NCBI RefSeq assembly: GCF_003284975.1 | Contig: NZ_QMEU01000030.1 | Coordinates: 1-48,712 of the forward strand | Direction of reading: 5' to 3' | Origin: Mycobacterium colombiense | Lineage (GTDB): Bacteria; Actinomycetota; Actinomycetes; Mycobacteriales; Mycobacteriaceae | DNA: 48,712 bases | Shown: positions 6,398 to 13,822 of the stretch, in pieces | Numbering within the stretch: position 1 is the first letter of the stretch | Layout of the letters: every line of letters starts with the position of its first letter | The notes under the pieces: model-generated | The model's database searches: none | Told to the model about the DNA's origin: nothing | The model's input: only the letters and a program-made list of their open reading frames with translations | Position numbers and translations under genes: made by a program

Positions 6398-7246
6398 ATG
6401 TCCCTGAATGGCAAGACCATGTTCATCTCCGGCGCCAGCCGCGGTATCGGCCTGGCCATCGCCAAGCGTGCGGCGCAGGACGGTGCCAATATCGCGCTGA
6501 TCGCCAAGACCGCCGAGCCGCACCCGAAGCTGCCGGGAACGGTGTTCACCGCGGCCAAGGAGCTCGAGGAAGCCGGCGGGCAGGCCCTGCCAATCGTCGG
6601 GGACGTCCGCGACCCGGAGTCGGTGGAGGCGGCCGTGGCCAAGACCGTCGAGCAGTTCGGCGGCATCGACATCTGCGTCAACAACGCGTCGGCGATCAAC
6701 CTGGGATCCATCACCGAGGTGCCGATGAAGCGATTCGACCTGATGAACGGCATCCAGGTGCGCGGCACCTACGCCGTTTCCCAGGCGTGTATCCCCCACC
6801 TGAAAGGCCGGGAGAACCCGCACATCCTGACGCTGTCGCCGCCGGTGCTGCTGGGCCAGGAGTGGCTGAAGCCAACGGCTTACATGATGGCCAAGTTCGG
6901 TATGACGCTGTGCGCGTTGGGCATCGCGCAGGAGATGCGTGAGGAGGGCATCGCCTCGAACACGCTGTGGCCGCGCACGCTGGTGGCCACCGCCGCGGTG
7001 CAGAACCTGCTGGGCGGCGACGAGGCGATGGGACGCGCCCGCAAGCCCGAGATCTACTCCGACGCGGCCTACGTCATCCTCAACAAGCCGTCCAAGGAGT
7101 TCACCGGCAACATGCTGTTGTGCGAGGACGTGCTGGTGGATTCCGGCGTCACCGACCTGTCCGTCTACGACTGCATCCCTGGCTCGAAGCTGGGCGTCGA
7201 CTTCTGGGTGGACGGCGTCAACCCGCCGGGATACACGGGGCCCTAG
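6398..7246 (+). CDS. Short-chain dehydrogenase (HSDL2-like SDR, Rv3224)
   Basis: 282-residue NAD(P)-dependent SDR. The nucleotide motif is TMFISGASRGIG at the N-terminus, the NNAS motif lies near residue 95, and the catalytic YxxxK is YMMAK near residue 165, preceded by LSPP in place of the usual Ser-containing strand. The long insertion after the first beta-alpha unit (AKTAEPHPKLPG) and the WVDGVNPPGYTGP tail are typical of the HSDL2-like group rather than classical 250-residue SDRs. Substrate is unknown. The gene diverges from sigH; a TAGTGT box at 6386-6391 sits six bases before the ATG, which would give a leaderless transcript. An inverted repeat (CGATCGGG 6318-6325, CCCGATCG 6347-6354) lies between the two promoters. 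It matches Rv3224. Confidence 0.88.
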   Translation: MSLNGKTMFISGASRGIGLAIAKRAAQDGANIALIAKTAEPHPKLPGTVFTAAKELEEAGGQALPIVGDVRDPESVEAAVAKTVEQFGGIDICVNNASAINLGSITEVPMKRFDLMNGIQVRGTYAVSQACIPHLKGRENPHILTLSPPVLLGQEWLKPTAYMMAKFGMTLCALGIAQEMREEGIASNTLWPRTLVATAAVQNLLGGDEAMGRARKPEIYSDAAYVILNKPSKEFTGNMLLCEDVLVDSGVTDLSVYDCIPGSKLGVDFWVDGVNPPGYTGP

Positions 7247-7264
7247 CAGCCCTGGGACATTACG

Positions 7265-7750
7265 GTGGCCGCCACACCGGGCATCGCCGCTTTGGTGAAA
7301 GCCGGTGTGCCGCACCAGCTTTTGACCTTCGATCACGATCCGCGTCAGCAATCGTTCGGCGCCGAGGCGGTCAGCGCGCTCACCGCGGCGGCCGGAATCG
7401 AACCCGGACAGATCTACAAGACCCTCGTCATCACGGTGCCGAACGGATTGGCGGTCGCGATCGTGCCGGCGACCGCGCGCCTGTCGCTGAAGGCGGCCGC
7501 CGCGGCGCTGGGGGTCGCCAAGGCGGCCATGGCCGAGGCGGCGGTCGCCGAGCGGAGCACCGGTTACGTCGTCGGTGCGGTCTCGCCGTTCGGCCAGCGC
7601 CGGCGGCTGCCGGCGGTCGTGGACTCCAGCGCGCTGCGCTGGGAGCGGGTGTTCTGCAGTGCCGGCCGTCGGGGCTGGGAGGTCGCGGTGGCGCCGCAGG
7701 ACCTGATCCGCCTCACCGGCGCGGTCACCGCCGACATCAGCCGAACGTGA
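7265..7750 (+). CDS. YbaK/EbsC-type aminoacyl-tRNA deacylase
   Basis: 161-residue protein of the YbaK family, whose members hydrolyse mischarged Cys-tRNA(Pro) or related aminoacyl-tRNAs. Visible family segments are GVPHQLLTFDHDP near the N-terminus, QIYKTLVITV with the conserved lysine near residue 58, and the glycine-rich GYVVGAVSPFGQRRRLP near residue 98-114. The GTG at 7265 follows the SDR stop by 18 bases, so the genes may share a transcript. In M. tuberculosis H37Rv the corresponding place is, as I recall, annotated as two short pieces (Rv3224A and Rv3224B); here the gene is a single intact frame. It overlaps the convergent alcohol dehydrogenase by 14 bases. Confidence 0.85.
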   Translation: MAATPGIAALVKAGVPHQLLTFDHDPRQQSFGAEAVSALTAAAGIEPGQIYKTLVITVPNGLAVAIVPATARLSLKAAAAALGVAKAAMAEAAVAERSTGYVVGAVSPFGQRRRLPAVVDSSALRWERVFCSAGRRGWEVAVAPQDLIRLTGAVTADISRT

Positions 7751-8747
7751 CGACGACCTTGTCCGCGGCCCCCGGGGTGTGCGCCAGTTCGAGCGCCTCG
7801 CCGACGTTGTCGAACGGGATGGTGTGGCTGACGATCACCGCATATTTCTCCCAGTTCGCGACGAGATCCTTGGTCACCTCGAAGATCTCGTCGGGATAGC
7901 CCATGGAGCCGAGGATGGTGATCTCGTTGCTCATCACGTTGACGAACTCGACGGGTACCGGTTCCTTGTGCACGCCAACGATTCCCAGCTTCGCGCCCCG
8001 CTGGGCGGCGGCCAGCGCGGTGTTGACGACGGCGGGCACACCGGCGGCGTCGAGGTAGATGTCGGTGCCGGCCTTGCCGGCGAACTTGCTCTCACCCTCG
8101 CCGTGCAGTTCGATCAGGCGCGCCACCACGTCCTCGTCGGCGGAGTTGATGACGGCGTCGGCGCCGATCTGCAGCGCCTTGTCCAGCCGCCCGGGGATCA
8201 GGTCGGCGACGACGACGTGGTTGACGCCAAGGGATTTGAAGGCCAGCACGGCACCCAGCCCGATGGGCCCGGCCCCGAACACGACGACCTTGTCCGTCGG
8301 TTTGGGCCGGCAGCGGTTGGCGCCGTGGCGCGCGACGGCCATGGGTTCGTTGAGCGCGGCCACCTCCCACGGGACGTGATCCGGGATCACCTCGAGACTC
8401 GTTCCGCGAACGGCGTTTTCGATCAACAGGTAGTCGGCGAGCGCCCCGCTGGCTCCGCCGTTGCCGATGATGCCGCTCGGCGCGGCCATCGGGTTGATGA
8501 CGACGTGGTCGCCGACGGAGAGCCCACTCACCTGGGCGCCGACCTCGACGATCTCCCCGGCCGGCTCGTGCCCGAGCGGGGTGTGCCCCTGGCGCGGCGG
8601 GATGCCGCCGATGGTGATGTAGAACGCGTCCGACCCGCAGATGCCGCAGGCGCGCATCCGCACCAGGACGTCGCGGGGCCCGACGGTGGGCCGTTCGGTG
8701 TCGAGGACCTCCGCTTTGCCCGGTCCGGTGACCACGGATGCTTTCAC
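7737..8747 (-). CDS. Zinc-binding MDR alcohol/polyol dehydrogenase
   Basis: 336-residue medium-chain dehydrogenase/reductase. The catalytic-zinc region is seen at RACGICGSDAFY near residue 35-45 and GHEPAGEIVEVG near residue 60. The NAD(P)-binding motif is VVVFGAGPIGLGAV near residue 160-172. The structural-zinc four-cysteine loop of classical alcohol dehydrogenases is missing and replaced by an IGNGGASGALADYL stretch. It probably oxidises an alcohol or polyol; the substrate is unknown. GTG 8747 overlaps the sulfotransferase stop (GTGA), making it the last gene of a tightly coupled minus-strand operon with the metallo-beta-lactamase, SDR and sulfotransferase genes. Confidence 0.85.
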   Translation of the reverse strand: MKASVVTGPGKAEVLDTERPTVGPRDVLVRMRACGICGSDAFYITIGGIPPRQGHTPLGHEPAGEIVEVGAQVSGLSVGDHVVINPMAAPSGIIGNGGASGALADYLLIENAVRGTSLEVIPDHVPWEVAALNEPMAVARHGANRCRPKPTDKVVVFGAGPIGLGAVLAFKSLGVNHVVVADLIPGRLDKALQIGADAVINSADEDVVARLIELHGEGESKFAGKAGTDIYLDAAGVPAVVNTALAAAQRGAKLGIVGVHKEPVPVEFVNVMSNEITILGSMGYPDEIFEVTKDLVANWEKYAVIVSHTIPFDNVGEALELAHTPGAADKVVVTFG

Positions 8748-9928
8748 GGGGTGCCCTCCAGCTCGATGTCGAAGGTGTCGAGATACTCGGCGAAGACCGG
8801 CGCCAGCGCTTCGACGCTCAGCCCGTACTCGTCGAGGCGATAGGCGTTGAGCGCGAACCGATCCTGCGGGTGCGCGGCGAGCCAATTGCGCATGCGGGCT
8901 TCGGTTTCGGCGGTCAGGGGTTCGTCGGCCCACTCGTAGATGCGCCGCATCACGTCCATCGGGTCGCGCATCATCTCGTGGTAGTACATGTGGAAGAACC
9001 GCTCGTCGCCGATGCGGTCGCGCGCCCGCAGCGGGCGGTCGACGTGGTAGCGCATCTGCCACATCGCGAGCCGGCCCATCTCGGTCTGGTCCAGCAGCTC
9101 GGTGTTCATCACCAGGCTCTGCGGGAGCCGCCACAGGTTGCACAGCGACCCGGTCGCCTTGTACGGATCGCGGTGCGCCCAGATCAGCCGGGCGTCGGGA
9201 AACACCTTCAGCAGCGCCTCGATGTGCACCGAGTGCGACGGCATCTTCAGGCTCCAGTTGCCCGGCGCGGTGGACTGCAGCACCTGCAGGTAGCGCTTCT
9301 GGTACTCGTAGGTGCTGCTCATGTCGGCCTCGTCGAACAGCCAGCGCGCGTAGCGGCCCGTCGGCAGGAACGAGTCCCAGGACAGGCCCTTGAAATCCTG
9401 GTTGTGGATGAACATGTCCTCGGTGGGACCGTCGGCGTCTTCCCAGTGCGGCAGCGGCATTTTCGCCTGCGTCACCATCTCGAGGATCTTGCGCTGCTCC
9501 TCCAGCAGGGCCAGGCAGCGCGGATCGGTGCGCAGCGTGTCGGTGCCGGCGGGCGGGATGGGATCCACGCACTGCCAATGCAACAGCGATCGCCGGCCCG
9601 GGTCCTGGTCGAGCAGGTAGCTGATGACCGTGGTTCCGGTGCGCGGCATGCCGAGCACGATCAGGGGCCGATCGACGGGCGCGTCCAGCACTTCGCGGTG
9701 CGCCTGAATGTAGCCGTGCACCTGCATGCGCCGCCCCAGCGCGTTGGTGGCGTCGTCGAGCACCCGTTCGCGCCCGAACGGGGTGAACACCGGCGAGGTG
9801 TTGACCTCGTCGAGGATCAGCTGCAATCCCGCACGCCATGAGTCCGAGTCGATTTCGGTGAGGCCGGTGCGCCCCGCCGCCAGTTTGAAGATGTCGTCGG
9901 CGGTCGTGAGGTTGTCGAAGTCGCTCAT
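8744..9928 (-). CDS. Sulfotransferase family protein (Sulfotransfer_3 type)
   Basis: 394-residue PAPS-dependent sulfotransferase-like protein. The 5'-phosphosulfate loop is GMPRTGTTVISYLL near residues 93-106, and the 3'-phosphate contact region is RLIWAHRDPYKATGSLCNLWR near residue 250. A helical N-terminal section (about 1-80) and a C-terminal WLAAHPQDRF segment are typical of the large mycobacterial group of stf-like proteins. It would transfer sulfate from PAPS to a hydroxyl on a small molecule or lipid; the acceptor is unknown. It starts four bases after the SDR stop and overlaps the dehydrogenase start. Confidence 0.85.
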   Translation of the reverse strand: MSDFDNLTTADDIFKLAAGRTGLTEIDSDSWRAGLQLILDEVNTSPVFTPFGRERVLDDATNALGRRMQVHGYIQAHREVLDAPVDRPLIVLGMPRTGTTVISYLLDQDPGRRSLLHWQCVDPIPPAGTDTLRTDPRCLALLEEQRKILEMVTQAKMPLPHWEDADGPTEDMFIHNQDFKGLSWDSFLPTGRYARWLFDEADMSSTYEYQKRYLQVLQSTAPGNWSLKMPSHSVHIEALLKVFPDARLIWAHRDPYKATGSLCNLWRLPQSLVMNTELLDQTEMGRLAMWQMRYHVDRPLRARDRIGDERFFHMYYHEMMRDPMDVMRRIYEWADEPLTAETEARMRNWLAAHPQDRFALNAYRLDEYGLSVEALAPVFAEYLDTFDIELEGTP

Positions 9929-9932
9929 GGCT

Positions 9933-10682
9933 TTAGACCGTCAGGTATCCGCCGTCGACGGCGATGGTGCTGCCGGTGATGTACGAGGCGGCATCGGTAC
10001 ACAGGAACAGCGCCGCACCCGCGCAGTCCCGGGGCGTGCCGGGCCTGCCCAGCGGGGTGTGGAAACCGATCTCGACGTCCATCACCTCGGGAATTCCCAT
10101 GGCGGGGTGGGTCATCCGGGTGTCGATGAGCCCGGGCGCGATGGCGTTGACCCGGATGCCGTCATTGGCCCACCGACGCGACAGGTTCATCGTCAGGGCG
10201 ATCAGGCCCATCTTCGACGAGGCGTAGCCCGGGACGAAGACCGCGGAGCGGAACGCCGACATCGAGACGACGCTGACGACGCTCGCGCCGCCGGGGGCCT
10301 GGCTGGACTTGAGGCGCTCATAACAGCGCATGGTCAGCCGCATCGGGCCCAGCATGTTCTGCGTCACCGACGCGACGTACCCGTCCGGATCGTATTCGTC
10401 GCCCGCGGGGTAGGGGCCGCCCGCGTTGTTGACCAGGATGTCCAGCTCGCCCAGCGAATCAGCCAGCGCATCAACGGATTCCGGATCCTGGATCTGGCAT
10501 TGACGGTAGGTGAATGCGCTCAGCTCCGTCTCGGGATAGTCCGCGGGCGATCCGCGGGTCCCGGTCACCGTGACGGCGGCCCCGGCGTCGGCGAACGCGG
10601 CGGCGATCGCGTTACCGATGCCGCTGGTGCCGCCGGTCACCAGCACGTGGGCGCCGGTGAAATCGAAGTTGACGGTGTTCAT
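9933..10682 (-). CDS. Short-chain dehydrogenase/reductase
   Basis: 249-residue classical SDR. The TGGTSGIG cofactor loop is near residues 15-22 and NNAGG is near residue 85. Ser is in VVSVVSMSA, the catalytic YASSK is near residue 150, and the end IAPGLIDTRMTHP/STIAVDGGYLTV is standard. It probably oxidises or reduces a hydroxyl/keto group on the same substrate as its operon partners; the substrate is unknown. The ATG overlaps the stop of the metallo-beta-lactamase gene (ATGA at 10679-10682). Confidence 0.87.
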   Translation of the reverse strand: MNTVNFDFTGAHVLVTGGTSGIGNAIAAAFADAGAAVTVTGTRGSPADYPETELSAFTYRQCQIQDPESVDALADSLGELDILVNNAGGPYPAGDEYDPDGYVASVTQNMLGPMRLTMRCYERLKSSQAPGGASVVSVVSMSAFRSAVFVPGYASSKMGLIALTMNLSRRWANDGIRVNAIAPGLIDTRMTHPAMGIPEVMDVEIGFHTPLGRPGTPRDCAGAALFLCTDAASYITGSTIAVDGGYLTV

Positions 10683-11923
10683 TCGGTCGTCCTCAATTCG
10701 TTGATCGACTTGGTGAGCCAGGCCTTTTCCCAGAAGTTGTCGGCGCCGGCCAGCAGCGCCTCGTGGGCGTCGGCGGCCGCCGCGCGCGCACCGGCATGCA
10801 GCGGCTGGGCGGCCAGGATCAGGTCGGTGAGGTGGATGGCCTGCACCGGCCGGCCGGCGGTCAGGTGAGCGCGCGCCGCGTCCACGAGCACGTCGGCGCC
10901 GGCGGCGCTGACCACGTCGGCGGCCACCGAATCCGATGGCACGCCATATAGTTCGGTGGTCGAGCGGTGCCGGAACCATCCGGTGTACATCTCCCAGATC
11001 GCCCGCACGTTCCAGGAGGTCTTGCCGTAGCCCTCGCCGATGTCGAGTTGTTCGGGCACCTTGACATCGCGCATCGCGGTGTGAATGTCGGCGCCGGAGT
11101 TCATCAGCTCGGCGGTGCGGTCGTGCACGGCCTGCATCCCGTCCCGCATCGCGGTGACCTCCTCGGCGATGCGATCGGCGCCCTCGATGGGGGCGAAGTG
11201 GCCGGTGATCAGCCGCCGCGGCCCGTAGTCCAGCACGGTGTTCAGCGATTCGATGTAGAGGATCGGGTCGCGGTACCGGTCGCCGCGGATGGTCATCAGG
11301 TTTGGGACGTGCCCGAACAGCGGCCCGAACAGGTTGCCGGTGAACAGGATTCGATCCTCGGGCAGCCACACCACCAGCGCGTCGGTGGTCTCGCCGCCGG
11401 GCGTCCATGCTAGTTCGAAAGTGCGGCCGCCGACCGTGAGGGTGTGGCGCTGGTCGAAGGTCGTGGTCGGCTCGGGAAACGAGAAGTCGATGGTGGCGGG
11501 GTCGATGGTCTTGAAGTGCTCGAGCACCGCGTCGGAGAATTTTCCGAAGGCGAACGACGTTTTGGGCACGCGGTAGCCCATCAGCAGCGTGTTGTCGTCG
11601 CGCCAGTACCGGTAGTTGCGATGCATCACCACTTGGGTGTCCGCGTCGCGCAGCGTGTTCACCCCGCCCCAGTGGTCGGCGTGGCCCTGGGTGACGACGA
11701 TCGCCCGGGTCGGGCCTACCACGTCGGCAAAAGCCTTGCGGTGCAACGGTCCTTCGAACACCAGCCCGCTGTTGACGATGACCCGTCCGTCGTCGGTGGC
11801 CACCGCATACGAATTGGAGACGCCCGGCGACATCCAGACGCCGTCGCCCAGGGCCTGCGCGGGAGTGTCCGTCGCTGCCGAAAGGTCGCTCGCCCCGGGC
11901 CGCTCGCGATGTATCCCTGCCAT
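10679..11923 (-). CDS. Metallo-beta-lactamase fold alkylsulfatase-like protein
   Basis: 414-residue MBL-fold hydrolase with a C-terminal helical domain like the dimerisation domain of SdsA1-type alkylsulfatases (about residues 240-410, including GEGYGKTSWNVRAIWEMYTGW and the repeat-like AADAHEALLAGADNFWEKAW). The metal site reads TQGHADHWGG where the family has THxHxDHxGG, so the first histidine is replaced by glutamine; GHADH and the later TPGGETTDALV, TGNLFGP and TGHFAP motifs are kept. Activity would be hydrolysis of a sulfate or related ester, but the missing ligand leaves this open. First gene of the minus-strand operon; the ATG lies 10 bases from an inverted repeat shared with the divergent SDR gene. 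Confidence 0.8.
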   Translation of the reverse strand: MAGIHRERPGASDLSAATDTPAQALGDGVWMSPGVSNSYAVATDDGRVIVNSGLVFEGPLHRKAFADVVGPTRAIVVTQGHADHWGGVNTLRDADTQVVMHRNYRYWRDDNTLLMGYRVPKTSFAFGKFSDAVLEHFKTIDPATIDFSFPEPTTTFDQRHTLTVGGRTFELAWTPGGETTDALVVWLPEDRILFTGNLFGPLFGHVPNLMTIRGDRYRDPILYIESLNTVLDYGPRRLITGHFAPIEGADRIAEEVTAMRDGMQAVHDRTAELMNSGADIHTAMRDVKVPEQLDIGEGYGKTSWNVRAIWEMYTGWFRHRSTTELYGVPSDSVAADVVSAAGADVLVDAARAHLTAGRPVQAIHLTDLILAAQPLHAGARAAAADAHEALLAGADNFWEKAWLTKSINELRTTE

Positions 11924-11933
11924 GACTGGCGAT

Positions 11934-11951
11934 CCTCTACAGTTCTAGAGG
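11934..11951. promoter_or_regulatory. Candidate TetR operator between divergent operons
   Basis: CCTCTACAGTTCTAGAGG is a perfect inverted repeat (6-base arms, 6-base spacer). It sits in the 63-base gap between the start codons of the metallo-beta-lactamase gene (minus) and the SDR gene (plus), whose downstream neighbour is a TetR regulator. Position and symmetry fit an autoregulatory operator controlling both directions; the assignment to this TetR is inferred. Confidence 0.55.
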
Positions 11952-11986
11952 TAAAGTCAATATCCTCGTCTCGGGAAGGGGCGCTC

Positions 11987-12757
11987 ATGGCACTGCGCGG
12001 ACTGGCCGACAAGGTGGCGGTCGTCGTCGGCGGCGCCACCGGCCTCGGTGCGGCCACGGCCGCCCGGCTGGGCGAGGAGGGTTGTCGGGTGATGATCGGT
12101 GACGTCGCCGTTGACGCCGCGCAGCGCACGGCCGCGCGCATCACCGCCGCCGGCGGGGCGGCGACCCCCGTGGCGTTCGACCTGGCCGACCCGGCATCGG
12201 TCGCCGCCCTGATCCATTCCGCGGCAACGACTTACGGCGGGGTGGACCTGCTGTTCAACGTCGGCGCCGATATGGGCACCATCCGCGCCGACACCGACGT
12301 CGTCGACATCGACTTCGCCGTGTGGGACAGGGTGATGGCGGTGAGCCTGCGCGGGTATGTGGCGGCCATGAAATACGCGATCCCGGAAATGCTCAAACGC
12401 GGCGGCGGGGCGATCGTCAACATGTCCTCGGCGGCGGCGTTCCAGGGCGAGCCCGCACGCCCGGCCTACGCAACCGCGAAGGCCGGGATCGGCGCGCTCA
12501 CCCGCCACGTCGCCTCGCGGTGGGGCAAGGACAACATCCGGTGCAACGCGGTCGCGCCCGGGTTCACCGCAACCGAGACCATCCGTGCGGTGCCGCAATG
12601 GCCGGACCTGCAGGCCGCCGCGCTCAAGCGCATCCGCGGCCCTCGCGTCGGCGAGCCGGGCGACGTCGCCGCGCTGGTCGCGTTCCTGCTGTCCGACGAG
12701 GGTGAATGGGTCAACGGTCAGGTCGTCAACATCGACGGCGGCACGGTGCTGCGCTGA
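11987..12757 (+). CDS. Short-chain dehydrogenase/reductase
   Basis: 256-residue classical SDR with the cofactor loop GGATGLG near residues 15-21, NVGAD in place of the usual NNAG, NMSSAAA, the catalytic YATAK near residue 160 and the C-terminal GQVVNIDGGTVL. ATG 11987 is preceded by GGGAAGGGG with suitable spacing; a longer in-frame upstream reading runs antisense to the metallo-beta-lactamase gene and is not credible. Substrate unknown. It diverges from the four-gene minus operon and is followed closely by the TetR gene, with which it is probably co-transcribed. Confidence 0.87.
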   Translation: MALRGLADKVAVVVGGATGLGAATAARLGEEGCRVMIGDVAVDAAQRTAARITAAGGAATPVAFDLADPASVAALIHSAATTYGGVDLLFNVGADMGTIRADTDVVDIDFAVWDRVMAVSLRGYVAAMKYAIPEMLKRGGGAIVNMSSAAAFQGEPARPAYATAKAGIGALTRHVASRWGKDNIRCNAVAPGFTATETIRAVPQWPDLQAAALKRIRGPRVGEPGDVAALVAFLLSDEGEWVNGQVVNIDGGTVLR

Positions 12758-12765
12758 GGATGGAG

Positions 12766-13386
12766 ATGGCCACCGACAGATCGCGCAGACGCAACGGCGA
12801 CGAACGCCGTCGCGTCCTGTGCGATGCCGCCATCCGGGTGCTGGCCGAGCACGGCTCGCGCGGGCTGACGCACGGTCAGGTCGACCGCGTCGCCGGCGTC
12901 CCCGAGGGCACCACGTCGTATTACTACCGCACCCGCGCCGCCCTGCTGCGCGGCGTCGGCAAGCGCGTCGCGGAGATCGATGTGGCCAACCTGCAGTCGG
13001 TGATCGACGAGCCGGTCGATCCGCTGTCGCCGTTCGCTCACTTGGCGCGGCTCACCATGATTCAGGCCAGCGGGGACGGCTTGATGCTCAACCGGGCGCG
13101 CCACGAACTGCTGCTCGGGGCCGCCCGCGATCCCGGTCTGGCCGAGACGTCGCAGGTGTTCGTCGCGCGGATCAACGCCATGGCCCACGACGCCATCGCC
13201 CACCTGCAGCCCGACACCCGCGACCCGGCGCTGCTCGACGCGCAGACCACCGCCGTCACCACATTCATCGCCGGTGTCTTCACCCGGCTGGCCGCCGGCG
13301 ACCGCAACGTCGGGGACGCCGAGCAACTCGGCCGGCTGCTGGAGGCCGTGGCCACCGCGGTGGCGCTCGCGGCCCAGCGAAGTTGA
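12766..13386 (+). CDS. TetR/AcrR family transcriptional regulator
   Basis: 206-residue regulator. The N-terminal helix-turn-helix domain is clear: RRRVLCDAAIRVLAEHGSRGLTHGQV, then VPEGTTSYYYRTRAALLRGV (about residues 12-62). The C-terminal ligand domain has the TetR_C-like HLARLTMIQASGDG segment. I chose ATG 12766 because GAGGA at 12756-12760 is properly spaced; ATG 12760 in the same frame is the alternative. It follows the SDR stop by eight bases. It most likely represses its own operon and the divergent one through the inverted repeat at 11934-11951. Confidence 0.88.
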   Translation: MATDRSRRRNGDERRRVLCDAAIRVLAEHGSRGLTHGQVDRVAGVPEGTTSYYYRTRAALLRGVGKRVAEIDVANLQSVIDEPVDPLSPFAHLARLTMIQASGDGLMLNRARHELLLGAARDPGLAETSQVFVARINAMAHDAIAHLQPDTRDPALLDAQTTAVTTFIAGVFTRLAAGDRNVGDAEQLGRLLEAVATAVALAAQRS

Positions 13387-13437
13387 GTTCCGGCGAAAAC
13401 CACTCCCCGGTCCGTCGATTCCGCATACCGTTGCCCG

Positions 13438-13674
13438 ATGGACATCAAGCGATTTGCCGCCGCGACTCTGCTGGCGATGGCCGGGCTGCTGACGATCGGT
13501 GTGGGCGTCAGCGGCGCCGACACGATCCAGACCGAGGGCAACTACCCGACGCGGGAGGCGTGCCAGAACGCCGGCCCAGGCGTGAAGGCCACCACCCCGG
13601 GCAGCTGGAACAACTTCTGGTGCATTCCGGACCGTAACGTCAACGGCAACTGGAAGTTGGTGCTCAGCAACTAA
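13438..13674 (+). CDS. Small secreted protein with signal peptide
   Basis: 78-residue protein. Residues 1-26 form a Sec-type signal peptide (MDIKRF, then a hydrophobic core ATLLAMAGLLTIGVGV and a cleavage site near SGADT). The mature part of about 50 residues has two cysteines (EACQNAG and FWCIPD) that could form one disulfide, and Asn/Gly/Trp-rich segments. It resembles a class of small mycobacterial exported proteins of unknown function. A TACCGT box at 13426-13431 stands exactly six bases before the ATG, so the transcript may be leaderless. Confidence 0.7.
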   Translation: MDIKRFAAATLLAMAGLLTIGVGVSGADTIQTEGNYPTREACQNAGPGVKATTPGSWNNFWCIPDRNVNGNWKLVLSN

Positions 13675-13822
13675 ATTCGGCACCATTGCGGACACCAGTC
13701 CTGACACCAATGCCCACACCATATCGGATACTGGAAACGCATATCGAAATCACTTGAGCCACTTGTGTTTCAGTAGCCTCTAGCCGCCGATTTTTGTCGG
13801 TGGGTGCGGTTAGTTTCGGGGT

